This document shows, in pieces, positions 9,912-17,900 of a stretch of DNA of 34,724 bases. The first letter of the stretch is position 1. Each line of letters starts with the position of its first letter. The stretch is from Candidatus Dormiibacterota bacterium. GTDB taxonomy: Bacteria > Chloroflexota > Dormibacteria > Aeolococcales > Aeolococcaceae. Position numbers and translations under genes: made by a program. The DNA lies in NCBI GenBank assembly GCA_003132525.1, contig PKXZ01000039.1:9660-44383 (forward strand), read 5' to 3'. Below the pieces are notes generated by a model. That model was not told the DNA's origin. It saw only the letters and a list, made by a program, of their open reading frames with translations, and did no database searches.

Positions 9912-10730
9912 ATGGCTGAGATCGTCTCGCTGTCCGACGGCATCGCCGCGGTCGTCCACGATGGCGACACGCTGGTGATGGAGGGATTCACCCATCTCAT
10001 CCCTTTCGCCGCCGGCCACGAGATCATTCGCCAGGGACGTCGCGACCTGACCCTGGTGCGGATGACGCCCGATCTCATCTACGACCAACTGATCGGCATG
10101 GGGTGCGCGTCCAAGCTGATCTTCTCGTGGGGCGGCAACCCGGGAGTTGGATCACTGCACCGGTTCCGCGACGCAGTGGAGAACGCCTGGCCGCTGCCCA
10201 TCGACCTCGAGGAGCACAGCCACGCCGGCATGGCGAACCGGTACCTCGCCGGGGCGAGCGGACTTCCCTTCGCGGTGCTTCGCGGCTATGTCGGCACGGA
10301 CCTCGTGGCGCAGACCGACACCATCCGCTCGATCACGTGTCCCTTCACCGGCGAAGTGCTCACCGCGGTCCCGGCGCTGTCACCCGACGTCACGATCATC
10401 CACGCGCAGCGCGCGGACCGAAAGGGCAACGTGCAGATGTGGGGGATTCTCGGCGTGCAGAAGGAAGCGGTGCTCGCCGCGAAGCGATCCCTGATCACCG
10501 TCGAGGAGATCGTCGATAGCCTCGATCCCCAGCCACAGGAGGTCGTGCTTCCGTCCTTCGCCACCACGTACGTCGCCGTGGCTCCGGGCGGTGCGCACCC
10601 GTCGTATGCGCAGGGATATTCCCTGCGCGACAACGCGTTCTATACAGAGTGGGACGCGATCAGCAAGGACCGCGACACCTTCCTGCGCTGGATGGACGAG
10701 AACGTTATGCGCCGGGCACCGGCGGCGTGA
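9912..10730 (+). CDS. pcaI: 3-oxoadipate CoA-transferase subunit A (CatI / glutaconate CoA-transferase A-like)
   Basis: CoA-transferase I family; VMEGFTHLIPFAAGHEIIRQGRRDLTLVRMTPDLIYD, SWGGNPGVGSLHRFRDAVE; position in the pca operon. Confidence 0.83.
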   Translation: MAEIVSLSDGIAAVVHDGDTLVMEGFTHLIPFAAGHEIIRQGRRDLTLVRMTPDLIYDQLIGMGCASKLIFSWGGNPGVGSLHRFRDAVENAWPLPIDLEEHSHAGMANRYLAGASGLPFAVLRGYVGTDLVAQTDTIRSITCPFTGEVLTAVPALSPDVTIIHAQRADRKGNVQMWGILGVQKEAVLAAKRSLITVEEIVDSLDPQPQEVVLPSFATTYVAVAPGGAHPSYAQGYSLRDNAFYTEWDAISKDRDTFLRWMDENVMRRAPAA

Positions 10731-11488
10731 CCGCCGCATACACCTCCGACGAGATGATGACCGTCGCCGCTGCGCGCCAGCTGCACAACGGCACCGTCTG
10801 CTTCGTCGGCATCGGACTGCCGAGCACCGCGGCGACCCTCGCGCGTGTGACGAGCGCTCCCGACGTGGTGCTGATCTACGAGTCGGGAACGCTCGGCGCC
10901 AAGCCCGCGCGCCTGCCGCTGTCGATCGGCGACGGCATCCTCGCCGAGACGGCGGACGCGGTCGTGAGCGTTCCCGAGGTCTTCAACTACTGGCTGCAGC
11001 CGGGCCGGATCGACGTCGGCTTCCTCAGCGCGGCCCAGATCGACCGCTACGCCAATATCAACACCACAGTGATCGGCTCCGACTACCGCCACCCCAAGGT
11101 CCGGCTCCCGGGTGCGGGAGGCGCTCCCGAGATTGCGGCCTCCTGCCGCGAGGTGGTCGTGGTGCTGCGTCAGACCCTGCGCACGTTCGTCGATCGCGTC
11201 GACTTCATCACGTCAGTCGGCTTCGGACAGGGCCCCGGCGATCGCCAGCGTCTCGGTCTCAGCGGCTCTGGACCACGTGTGGTCATCACCGACTTCGGCA
11301 TCCTGACTCCCGACCCTGAAACCTGCGAGCTCACCCTGGTGAGCGTCCACAACGGGTCGACGGCCGAGGACGCCCGGGCTGCGACCGGCTGGCCACTTGC
11401 GGTATCGCCCGACCTCGCGACCACGGACCCGCCGACGGAGGAGGAGCTCACCGTGCTCCGCCGTCTCGAGGCGACCCAGGGCGCGTGA
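10727..11488 (+). CDS. pcaJ: 3-oxoadipate CoA-transferase subunit B (CatJ / glutaconate CoA-transferase B-like)
   Basis: FVGIGLPSTAATLARVTSAPDVVLIYESGTLGAKP. GTG start overlaps the pcaI stop (GTGA). Confidence 0.85.
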   Translation: MTAAYTSDEMMTVAAARQLHNGTVCFVGIGLPSTAATLARVTSAPDVVLIYESGTLGAKPARLPLSIGDGILAETADAVVSVPEVFNYWLQPGRIDVGFLSAAQIDRYANINTTVIGSDYRHPKVRLPGAGGAPEIAASCREVVVVLRQTLRTFVDRVDFITSVGFGQGPGDRQRLGLSGSGPRVVITDFGILTPDPETCELTLVSVHNGSTAEDARAATGWPLAVSPDLATTDPPTEEELTVLRRLEATQGA

Positions 11489-12669
11489 GCGAGGACGTCT
11501 TCATCCTGGATGCGGTGCGCACGCCGATCGGTCGGCACGGCGGTGCTCTTGCGGGCGTGCGCCCCGACGATCTTGCGGCGGGGGTGATCGGAGCGCTCGT
11601 GCAGCGGAGTCCGAACCTCGACCCCGCGGAAATCGGTGACGTGGTCTTCGGGGACAACAACGGCTCGGGCGAGGACAACCGCAACGTCGCGCGCATGGCG
11701 CTGCTGCTCGCCGGCGTTCCGCCGAGTGTGCCGGGGACGACGGTTAACCGCCTCTGTGGCTCCGGCCTCGAGGCGGTGATCACCGCGAGCCGTGCGATCG
11801 CCGTGGGTGACCACTCCGTGTGCATCGCCGGCGGAGTCGAATCGATGAGCCGCGCGCCGTGGGTGATGCTCAAGCCGGAGCGCGGTTACCCGCGCACCAA
11901 CGAGACCATGTGGTCGACGACGCTCGGGTGGCGCATGGTCAATCCGCGCATGCCGGGGAACTGGACGATCTCGCTCGGCGAGGGCGCGGAGCTGCTGGCA
12001 TCGAAGTACTCGATCAGCCGCGAGGAACAGGACGCGTTCGCGGTGCGCAGTCATCGGCAGGCCGCCGCCGCGTGGGACGTAGGGCGCTACGCCGCCGAGG
12101 TGGTGCCGGTGGAGGGAACCGACCTCGCTCGTGACGAGTGCATCCGCCCGGACAGCACGATCGAAGCGCTTGCCAAGCTGCGTCCGGCATTCCGGCCGGA
12201 CGGCACCGTGACCGCGGGAAACGCATCACCGTTCAACGACGGTGCCGCAGCGGTGCTGATCGGCGATGCCGAGGCCGCGCGGCGGGCAGGTCGCGAGCCG
12301 CTGGCGCGCATCGTCGCCCGTGCCGTCAGCGCGGTTGAGCCGCCGCTCTATGGGATCGGCCCGGTCGCCGCGGCCAACACGGCGCTCCGTCGCGCCGGCA
12401 TCGCATGGAAGGATCTCGCTGTCGTCGAATTGAACGAGGCATTTGCTGCGCAGTCGCTTGCCTGCCTGCGCGACTGGCCCGACCTCGACCCGGAGAAGGT
12501 GAATCCGAACGGTGGCGCGATCGCGATCGGTCATCCCATCGGGTGCTCCGGAGCGCGGATCATCGGTTCGCTCGCGCATGAGTTGCACCGGCGGGGTGGC
12601 GGCTACGGTCTCGCCGCGATCTGCATCGGGGTGGGCCAGGGGCTCGCCGTGGTGCTGAGGGCTGAATGA
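11485..12669 (+). CDS. pcaF: 3-oxoadipyl-CoA thiolase / acetyl-CoA acetyltransferase family
   Basis: VNRLCGSGLEAV (active-site Cys), GGVESMSRAPWV, VELNEAFAAQ, NPNGGAIAIGHPIGCSGARI; GTG start. Confidence 0.92.
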   Translation: MSEDVFILDAVRTPIGRHGGALAGVRPDDLAAGVIGALVQRSPNLDPAEIGDVVFGDNNGSGEDNRNVARMALLLAGVPPSVPGTTVNRLCGSGLEAVITASRAIAVGDHSVCIAGGVESMSRAPWVMLKPERGYPRTNETMWSTTLGWRMVNPRMPGNWTISLGEGAELLASKYSISREEQDAFAVRSHRQAAAAWDVGRYAAEVVPVEGTDLARDECIRPDSTIEALAKLRPAFRPDGTVTAGNASPFNDGAAAVLIGDAEAARRAGREPLARIVARAVSAVEPPLYGIGPVAAANTALRRAGIAWKDLAVVELNEAFAAQSLACLRDWPDLDPEKVNPNGGAIAIGHPIGCSGARIIGSLAHELHRRGGGYGLAAICIGVGQGLAVVLRAE

Positions 12670-13364
12670 CGACATCGTCTCGATCCGTCCATCCGCCCAA
12701 CGACTATCCGGCGTACGGATCAACAGCGCTTCGGGCGCCGAAACAGCCACTGCGTGTGCTCCCGGCGAGACTTGGCGAGCTCACCGCACCATTGCTGGCC
12801 GGCGAGACGATCGGTGCTCTCGACCACGACCTGACCCGGCAGCACGACGCCGACCCGCTCGGCGAGCGGATCAGCATCAGCGGGCGCGTCTTTGACCAGG
12901 ACAGGAACCCCGTCGCCGGCGCGCTCATCGAGGTCTGGCAGGCGAACGCCGCCGGTCGCTACGCGCACCTGTCGGATCAGCACCCCGCACCGCTCGATCC
13001 CAACTTCAGCGGCGCCGGCCGCTGTCTCACCGAGGCTGACGGTGGGTACCGGTTCGTGACCATCAAGCCGGGCGCGTACCCGTGGCGCAACCATCCCAAC
13101 GCTTGGCGGCCGGCGCACGTGCATTTCTCGGTGTTCACGCCCGCAATCGCGCAGCGCCTGGTCACCCAGATGTACTTTCCGGGCGACCCGCTCTTCGATC
13201 AGGACCCGATCTTCAACTCGGTGCCGGACCCGGATGCCCGACAGCGACTCGTCGCGCGGTGGTCGCTCGAGCTCACCGAACCGGAGTGGTCGCTCGGCTA
13301 TGCGTGGGACATCGTGGTGGCGGGGCGTGATGCCACGCCGCTCGACGATGATGGGGCGGAATGA
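12666..13364 (+). CDS. pcaH: Protocatechuate 3,4-dioxygenase beta subunit
   Basis: LIEVWQANAAGRYAH, IKPGAYPWRNHPNAWRPAHVHFSVF, LVTQMYFPGDPLFDQDPI; Tyr/His Fe ligands present. Confidence 0.95.
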   Translation: MTTSSRSVHPPNDYPAYGSTALRAPKQPLRVLPARLGELTAPLLAGETIGALDHDLTRQHDADPLGERISISGRVFDQDRNPVAGALIEVWQANAAGRYAHLSDQHPAPLDPNFSGAGRCLTEADGGYRFVTIKPGAYPWRNHPNAWRPAHVHFSVFTPAIAQRLVTQMYFPGDPLFDQDPIFNSVPDPDARQRLVARWSLELTEPEWSLGYAWDIVVAGRDATPLDDDGAE

Positions 13365-13849
13365 CGCTGCCGCTCACGCCGTCGCAGACCGTCGGGCCGT
13401 TCTTTCGCATCGGGCTCTCGACCACCATCGGATCACACGTCGTCCATGAGGGAATGCCCGGGGCGGTGCGCATCTCGGGCCAGGTGTTCGACGGCGCCGG
13501 TGAACCCGTGCCGGACGCGCTCATCGAGACGTGGCAGCCGGAGGGCGCCGGGCGGTGCGCAACTGACGACGAGGGGCATTTCGCCATCGTCACCATCAAG
13601 CCGGCGCAGGACGGCGGCGCGACGGGCGCGCCGCACCTCGATGTTTCTGTCTTCGCGCGGGGACTGCTCACGCGCCTTGTGACGCGCGTGTATTTTCCCG
13701 ACGAGCACGCCGCGAACGGTGCGGACCCGGTGCTCCGAACCCTCTCTCCCGACGAGTGCTCGACGCTCGTGGCGGTGCGAGAGGAAGGTGGTCTTCGATT
13801 CGACATCCACCTCCAAGGCGCGCGTGAGACTGTCTTCTTCGACCGCTGA
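13361..13849 (+). CDS. pcaG: Protocatechuate 3,4-dioxygenase alpha subunit
   Basis: TPSQTVGPFFRIGL, ALIETWQPEGAGR, APHLDVSVFARGLLTRLVTRVYFPDE; follows pcaH with an ATGA overlap. Confidence 0.94.
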   Translation: MTLPLTPSQTVGPFFRIGLSTTIGSHVVHEGMPGAVRISGQVFDGAGEPVPDALIETWQPEGAGRCATDDEGHFAIVTIKPAQDGGATGAPHLDVSVFARGLLTRLVTRVYFPDEHAANGADPVLRTLSPDECSTLVAVREEGGLRFDIHLQGARETVFFDR

Positions 13850-15182
13850 GGGCATCGTCGATCCCCTCTTCGGCAGCGCCGCGGTGGATGCCGCGGTGAG
13901 CGATGAGGCCTGGCTCCAGGCGATGCTCGACTTCGAAGCGGCGCTGGCCGAGTCGGAAGCGGAAGCCGGGCTCGTTCCGGCACCGCTTGCGGCGGAGATT
14001 GCCGCCGCATGCCGCGCGGAATCCTTTGACATGGCGGAGATCGGACGTCGTGCTGTCGGCTCCGGCAATCCCGCGGCGCCGCTCGTGCGAGTGTTGATGA
14101 ACGCCGTCTCCCCGGCGGCGCGGGAGTACGTCCATCTGGGTGCCACCAGTCAGGACGTCATCGACACAGCGCTGTCGTTGATGGCGCGGCGAGCGCTCGA
14201 CGTGATCCTCGATGACCTGTCCCAGGTGTCGTCTGCCTGCGGGGACCTGATGGAGACGCACGCGCACACGCTCATGACCGCGCGGACGCTGCTGCAGCCG
14301 GCGGTCCCGACGACGCTGGGCTACAAAGCCGCCGGCTGGATGGTCAGCGTCGACGAGGCACGCGTGCTGTTGCGACGTGTGCGCTTCGAACGTCTGGCGG
14401 TGCAGTTCGGCGGCGCGGCGGGAACGCTCGCGTCACTGAAGGGTGCAGGCGTCGACGTCGCGCGACGTCTCGCCACGCGCCTCGGGCTCGGAGATCCCGC
14501 GCTCCCGTGGCACACGGATCGCACCCGCATCGCCGAGCTCGCGGCCGCGCTCGGAACCGCCGTTGGCGTCCTCGGCAAGTTCGCCCGCGACGTCACTCTG
14601 CTCGCCCAATCCGAAGTTGCCGAGGCGGAAGAATCGGAGCCGGGGACGTCGTCGACGTTGCCACAGAAGCGAAACCCGGTACGGGCCGTGCTCATCCTGG
14701 CGGCGGCGGCGCGCGCACCCGGGCTGGTCGGGACGCTGTTCAGCACAATGGTGCAGGAGCACGAGCGCGCCACGGGAGCGTGGCACGCGGAGTGGGATGC
14801 CATCCGCGACCTGCTCCGCATCACGGGCGGCGCAAGTCATCACGCGGCGGCGTTGCTGAGCTCGCTGCAGGTCGAGCCGGCACGCATGGCTGAGAACCTC
14901 GATGCTGACGGCGGCCTGGCGATGGCGGAGCATCTCGCGCTTGAGCTCTCGCGACGCGTGGAACGCGCCACAGCACGCGACATCGTGCGCCGCTGCAGCG
15001 AGGAGTCCATCGAGCGTCATATTCGTTTTGCAGAGGTCGTCCGCGACGATGCCGAGGTGCGTAAGCACCTCTCCGACGAGCAGCTCACCGCGGCGCTCGA
15101 TCCTGCCGGCTATCTCGGGTCGATCGATGAGCTCATCCGCCGCGCGGCAGAGGCGCACAGCGACGCCGGTGTGCAGCGATGA
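13824..15182 (+). CDS. pcaB: 3-carboxy-cis,cis-muconate cycloisomerase
   Basis: Fumarase/aspartase superfamily: HLGATSQDVIDTAL, signature GTSSTLPQKRNPV. Start placed at in-frame GTG 13824 (VRLSSSTAEGIVDPLFGS); the N-terminus of the listed ORF overlaps pcaG. Confidence 0.92.
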   Translation: MRLSSSTAEGIVDPLFGSAAVDAAVSDEAWLQAMLDFEAALAESEAEAGLVPAPLAAEIAAACRAESFDMAEIGRRAVGSGNPAAPLVRVLMNAVSPAAREYVHLGATSQDVIDTALSLMARRALDVILDDLSQVSSACGDLMETHAHTLMTARTLLQPAVPTTLGYKAAGWMVSVDEARVLLRRVRFERLAVQFGGAAGTLASLKGAGVDVARRLATRLGLGDPALPWHTDRTRIAELAAALGTAVGVLGKFARDVTLLAQSEVAEAEESEPGTSSTLPQKRNPVRAVLILAAAARAPGLVGTLFSTMVQEHERATGAWHAEWDAIRDLLRITGGASHHAAALLSSLQVEPARMAENLDADGGLAMAEHLALELSRRVERATARDIVRRCSEESIERHIRFAEVVRDDAEVRKHLSDEQLTAALDPAGYLGSIDELIRRAAEAHSDAGVQR

Positions 15183-15958
15183 GCGTCGAGGTCGCGTTTT
15201 CGTGGATCGGAGATCGTGAGAGGCCGGTGCTGGTGATGAGCAGCGCGCTCGGCACGTCGCGCGCGGTGTGGGACAGCCAGCATTCGCTCGGCGACCAGTA
15301 CTCGCTGCTGCTGTACGACCATCGCGGTCTGGGCGAATCGCCTGCACCACCAGGGCCGTACAGCGTCGCCGAGCTCGGCTCGGACGTCATTGCCCTGCTC
15401 GACAAGCTCGGTCTCACGTCGGTGGCTTTCTGCGGACTCTCGCTGGGGGGGCTGGTGGGACTCTGGCTCGCGGCACATCATCCGTCGCGCATCAGCACGC
15501 TCATCGCGATGGCCTCGCTCTCACGCCTTCAGCCGGCGGATCGATATGTCGAGCGCGCTGCCGCAGTCCGAGCGGACGGCATCGAGCCGGTTGCGTCAGG
15601 CGTTGCTGCCCGCTGGTTCACGCCGCACTTCGCCCAGGAGCATCCGTCGACGCTGCGGCGATTCACGGATGCGCTGGCGGGCATGAGCGCCGAAGGCTAC
15701 GCGAGTTGCTGCGAGGCGATCGCGACCTGTGACCTGCGCACTCATATACGCAAGATCCATGCGCGAACGCTGATCATCGCCGGCGCTGACGATCCGGTCG
15801 TCCCAGCCGCGAGCGCGATCATGTTCGGCGCGTCGCTCCGCGATGGGAGCGTGGCGGTGGTTCCCGATGCGGCGCACCTGATGAACGTCGAGCAGCCGGA
15901 GATCGTCAATCGACTGGTGCTCCAGCATCTCGAAGAACCCGATGGAGGAGTGGTGTGA
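15179..15958 (+). CDS. pcaD: 3-oxoadipate enol-lactonase (alpha/beta hydrolase)
   Basis: YDHRGLGESPAPPGPYSVAELG, FCGLSLGGLVGLWLA (nucleophile elbow), AGADDPVVP, AHLMNVEQP. Confidence 0.92.
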   Translation: MSVEVAFSWIGDRERPVLVMSSALGTSRAVWDSQHSLGDQYSLLLYDHRGLGESPAPPGPYSVAELGSDVIALLDKLGLTSVAFCGLSLGGLVGLWLAAHHPSRISTLIAMASLSRLQPADRYVERAAAVRADGIEPVASGVAARWFTPHFAQEHPSTLRRFTDALAGMSAEGYASCCEAIATCDLRTHIRKIHARTLIIAGADDPVVPAASAIMFGASLRDGSVAVVPDAAHLMNVEQPEIVNRLVLQHLEEPDGGVV

Positions 15959-16347
15959 GCGACGACATTCGAGAGCAGGGGATGACCACTCGGCGCGAGG
16001 TTCTCGGCGACGAGCACGTGGACCGCGCCATGACGGGTGCCGACGCGTTCACCACCGACTTTCAGGAGTTCATCACGCGCTCCGTCTGGGGGGAGATCTG
16101 GTCGCGCCCAGGGCTCGACCGGCGCACGCGCAGCTGCATCACCATCGCCATGCTGGCCGCTCAGGGCATGGAGCACGAGCTCGCGCTCCACCTGCGTGCC
16201 GCGCGGCGCAACGGTATCAGCGTCGACGAGATCAAGGAAGTCCTGCTTCAGGTTGCGGCGTACGCGGGTGTCCCGCGGGCAAACCGCGCGTTCAGCATCG
16301 CTCGAGACGTGCTGTCCGAGCCCGAGTCGACCACGGAACCGACGTGA
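15955..16347 (+). CDS. pcaC: 4-carboxymuconolactone decarboxylase
   Basis: REVLGDEHVDRAM, FQEFITRSVWGEIWSRPGLDRRTRSCITIAMLAA, EIKEVLLQVAAYAGVPRANRAF. Confidence 0.95.
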   Translation: MSDDIREQGMTTRREVLGDEHVDRAMTGADAFTTDFQEFITRSVWGEIWSRPGLDRRTRSCITIAMLAAQGMEHELALHLRAARRNGISVDEIKEVLLQVAAYAGVPRANRAFSIARDVLSEPESTTEPT

Positions 16348-17162
16348 CCGACATCGATCAACCGCCGGTCGCGCGCGTCGATCGCGGCATCGGCACCGAC
16401 TTCGTGCAGTCGCTGGAGCGCGGGCTCGCGGTCATCCGTGCCTTCGACGCGGAACACCCGGAGCTCACGCTCAGTGAGGTCGCGCGCGCGGCGGGGTTGA
16501 CACGCGCATCGGCTCGGCGATTCCTGCGCACGCTGTCCGAACTCGGCTACGTGCGCAGCAATGGACGGCTCTTCGCGCTGCGTCCGCGCGTGCTGGAGCT
16601 CGGCTATGCGTACCTCTCCAGTCTCAGCCTGCACGAGGTGGCCCAGCCGCATCTCGAACGGCTCGTGGGCATCCTTCGAGAATCGTCGTCGATCTCGGTG
16701 CTCGATGCCGATGACGTCGTCTACGTCGCCCGCGTGCCCACACGCAGGATCATGACGATCACCATCAGCGTCGGCACCCGGTTCCCGGCATATGCGACAT
16801 CGATGGGGCGTGTCCTCCTTGCCGGTCAGAGTGATGACTGGCTCGACGGGTATTTCGCGACAGTCGAGCTGCGGCGGCTTACCGCCCGTACTGTCACCGA
16901 CGTCCCGGCGTTGCGCGCGGAGCTCCTCCTGGTGCGCGACCAGGGGTGGGCGTTCGTCGACGAGGAGCTGGAGGAGGGGCTGCGGGCCATCGCCGCACCG
17001 ATCAATGACTCGTCGGGACGGGTGATCGCCGCGGTCAACGTCTCGTCACCGGTGAGCCGTGGGAGCGCCGACTTGGTGCGTGGCGAGTTCCTGCCGCACC
17101 TGCTTGCCGCCGCACGTGGGATCGAGGAGGATCTGAGTCACAGCGCGAGCGGGTCGCGCTGA
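16344..17162 (+). CDS. IclR-family transcriptional regulator (PcaR/PcaU-like)
   Basis: FVQSLERGLAVIRAFDAEHPELTLSEVARAAGLTRASARRFLRTLSELGYV (wHTH) and IclR effector domain. GTG start 16344 overlaps the pcaC stop; the track ORF start at 15942 is upstream read-through. Confidence 0.93.
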   Translation: MTDIDQPPVARVDRGIGTDFVQSLERGLAVIRAFDAEHPELTLSEVARAAGLTRASARRFLRTLSELGYVRSNGRLFALRPRVLELGYAYLSSLSLHEVAQPHLERLVGILRESSSISVLDADDVVYVARVPTRRIMTITISVGTRFPAYATSMGRVLLAGQSDDWLDGYFATVELRRLTARTVTDVPALRAELLLVRDQGWAFVDEELEEGLRAIAAPINDSSGRVIAAVNVSSPVSRGSADLVRGEFLPHLLAAARGIEEDLSHSASGSR

Positions 17163-17187
17163 GCAGCGCATACCTGGGGACCTGACC

Positions 17188-17886
17188 ATGCCTGTCACGC
17201 ACGTCGGCGGCATCGACATGTACTACGAGCTGCACGGGGCCGGTGAACCGCTCGTGTTGATCGGCGGACTGGGCAGTGACATCTCGCGATGGGCCTCGAT
17301 CACGGACTGGTGTGCCCAGACGCACCACGTGCTCGCTTTCGACAACCGCGGCGCGGGCCGCACCGACAAGCCGGATGCCCCGTACACGATCCCGATGATG
17401 GCCAACGACACCGATGGGCTCATGGAGACGGTCGGCATGTCACACGCAACGATCCTTGGCATCTCGATGGGTGGCCGGGTGGCTCTGGACCTCGCGCTCG
17501 AGCACCCGAATCGCGTCGCGCGACTCATCCTCGTGAGCACCATGGCGTCGGCGAGACCGCTCACGTCCATGACGCGCATGGAGATGCTCGGCGCCTTGTC
17601 AAACCTGATATTCCGAGGCAAGCATCCGCAGCCCCGCTACGCGTTCGAGCGGCAGCGTGAAGCGTCGCGGTCCTACGATTGTGTGGAGCGCCTGAGTGAG
17701 ATCCGCGTCCCGACGACCATCCTGCACGGACGCAGAGACAAGATTGCCCCGCTGCGTGAGGCCGAGCGGATGCGGCGGGAGATCACCGGATCGACCCTGG
17801 TGACATTCAGCCGCGGGCACCTCTTCTTCATGCGCGAGCGCAAGTGGTTCTTCGACAGCGTGACCACCGCGATGCAGGCGGACTGA
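17188..17886 (+). CDS. Alpha/beta hydrolase
   Basis: FDNRGAGRTDKP, ILGISMGGRVALDLA, HGRRDKIAP. Confidence 0.85.
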   Translation: MPVTHVGGIDMYYELHGAGEPLVLIGGLGSDISRWASITDWCAQTHHVLAFDNRGAGRTDKPDAPYTIPMMANDTDGLMETVGMSHATILGISMGGRVALDLALEHPNRVARLILVSTMASARPLTSMTRMEMLGALSNLIFRGKHPQPRYAFERQREASRSYDCVERLSEIRVPTTILHGRRDKIAPLREAERMRREITGSTLVTFSRGHLFFMRERKWFFDSVTTAMQAD

Positions 17887-17887
17887 T

Positions 17888-17900
17888 CGGGCTCAGCCCG
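17888..17900. terminator. Compact hairpin over convergent gene ends
   Basis: CGGGC-TCA-GCCCG (CGGGCT-C-AGCCCG), spanning the minus-strand fused-gene stop (TCA 17893-17895, rest in stem) 2 nt after the alpha/beta hydrolase stop. Confidence 0.45.

Noticed and set aside
15942-16343. N-terminal extension of the IclR regulator in the ORF track
   Set aside because: Overlaps pcaC entirely in another frame with no domain; GTG 16344 with GTGA overlap is the better start.
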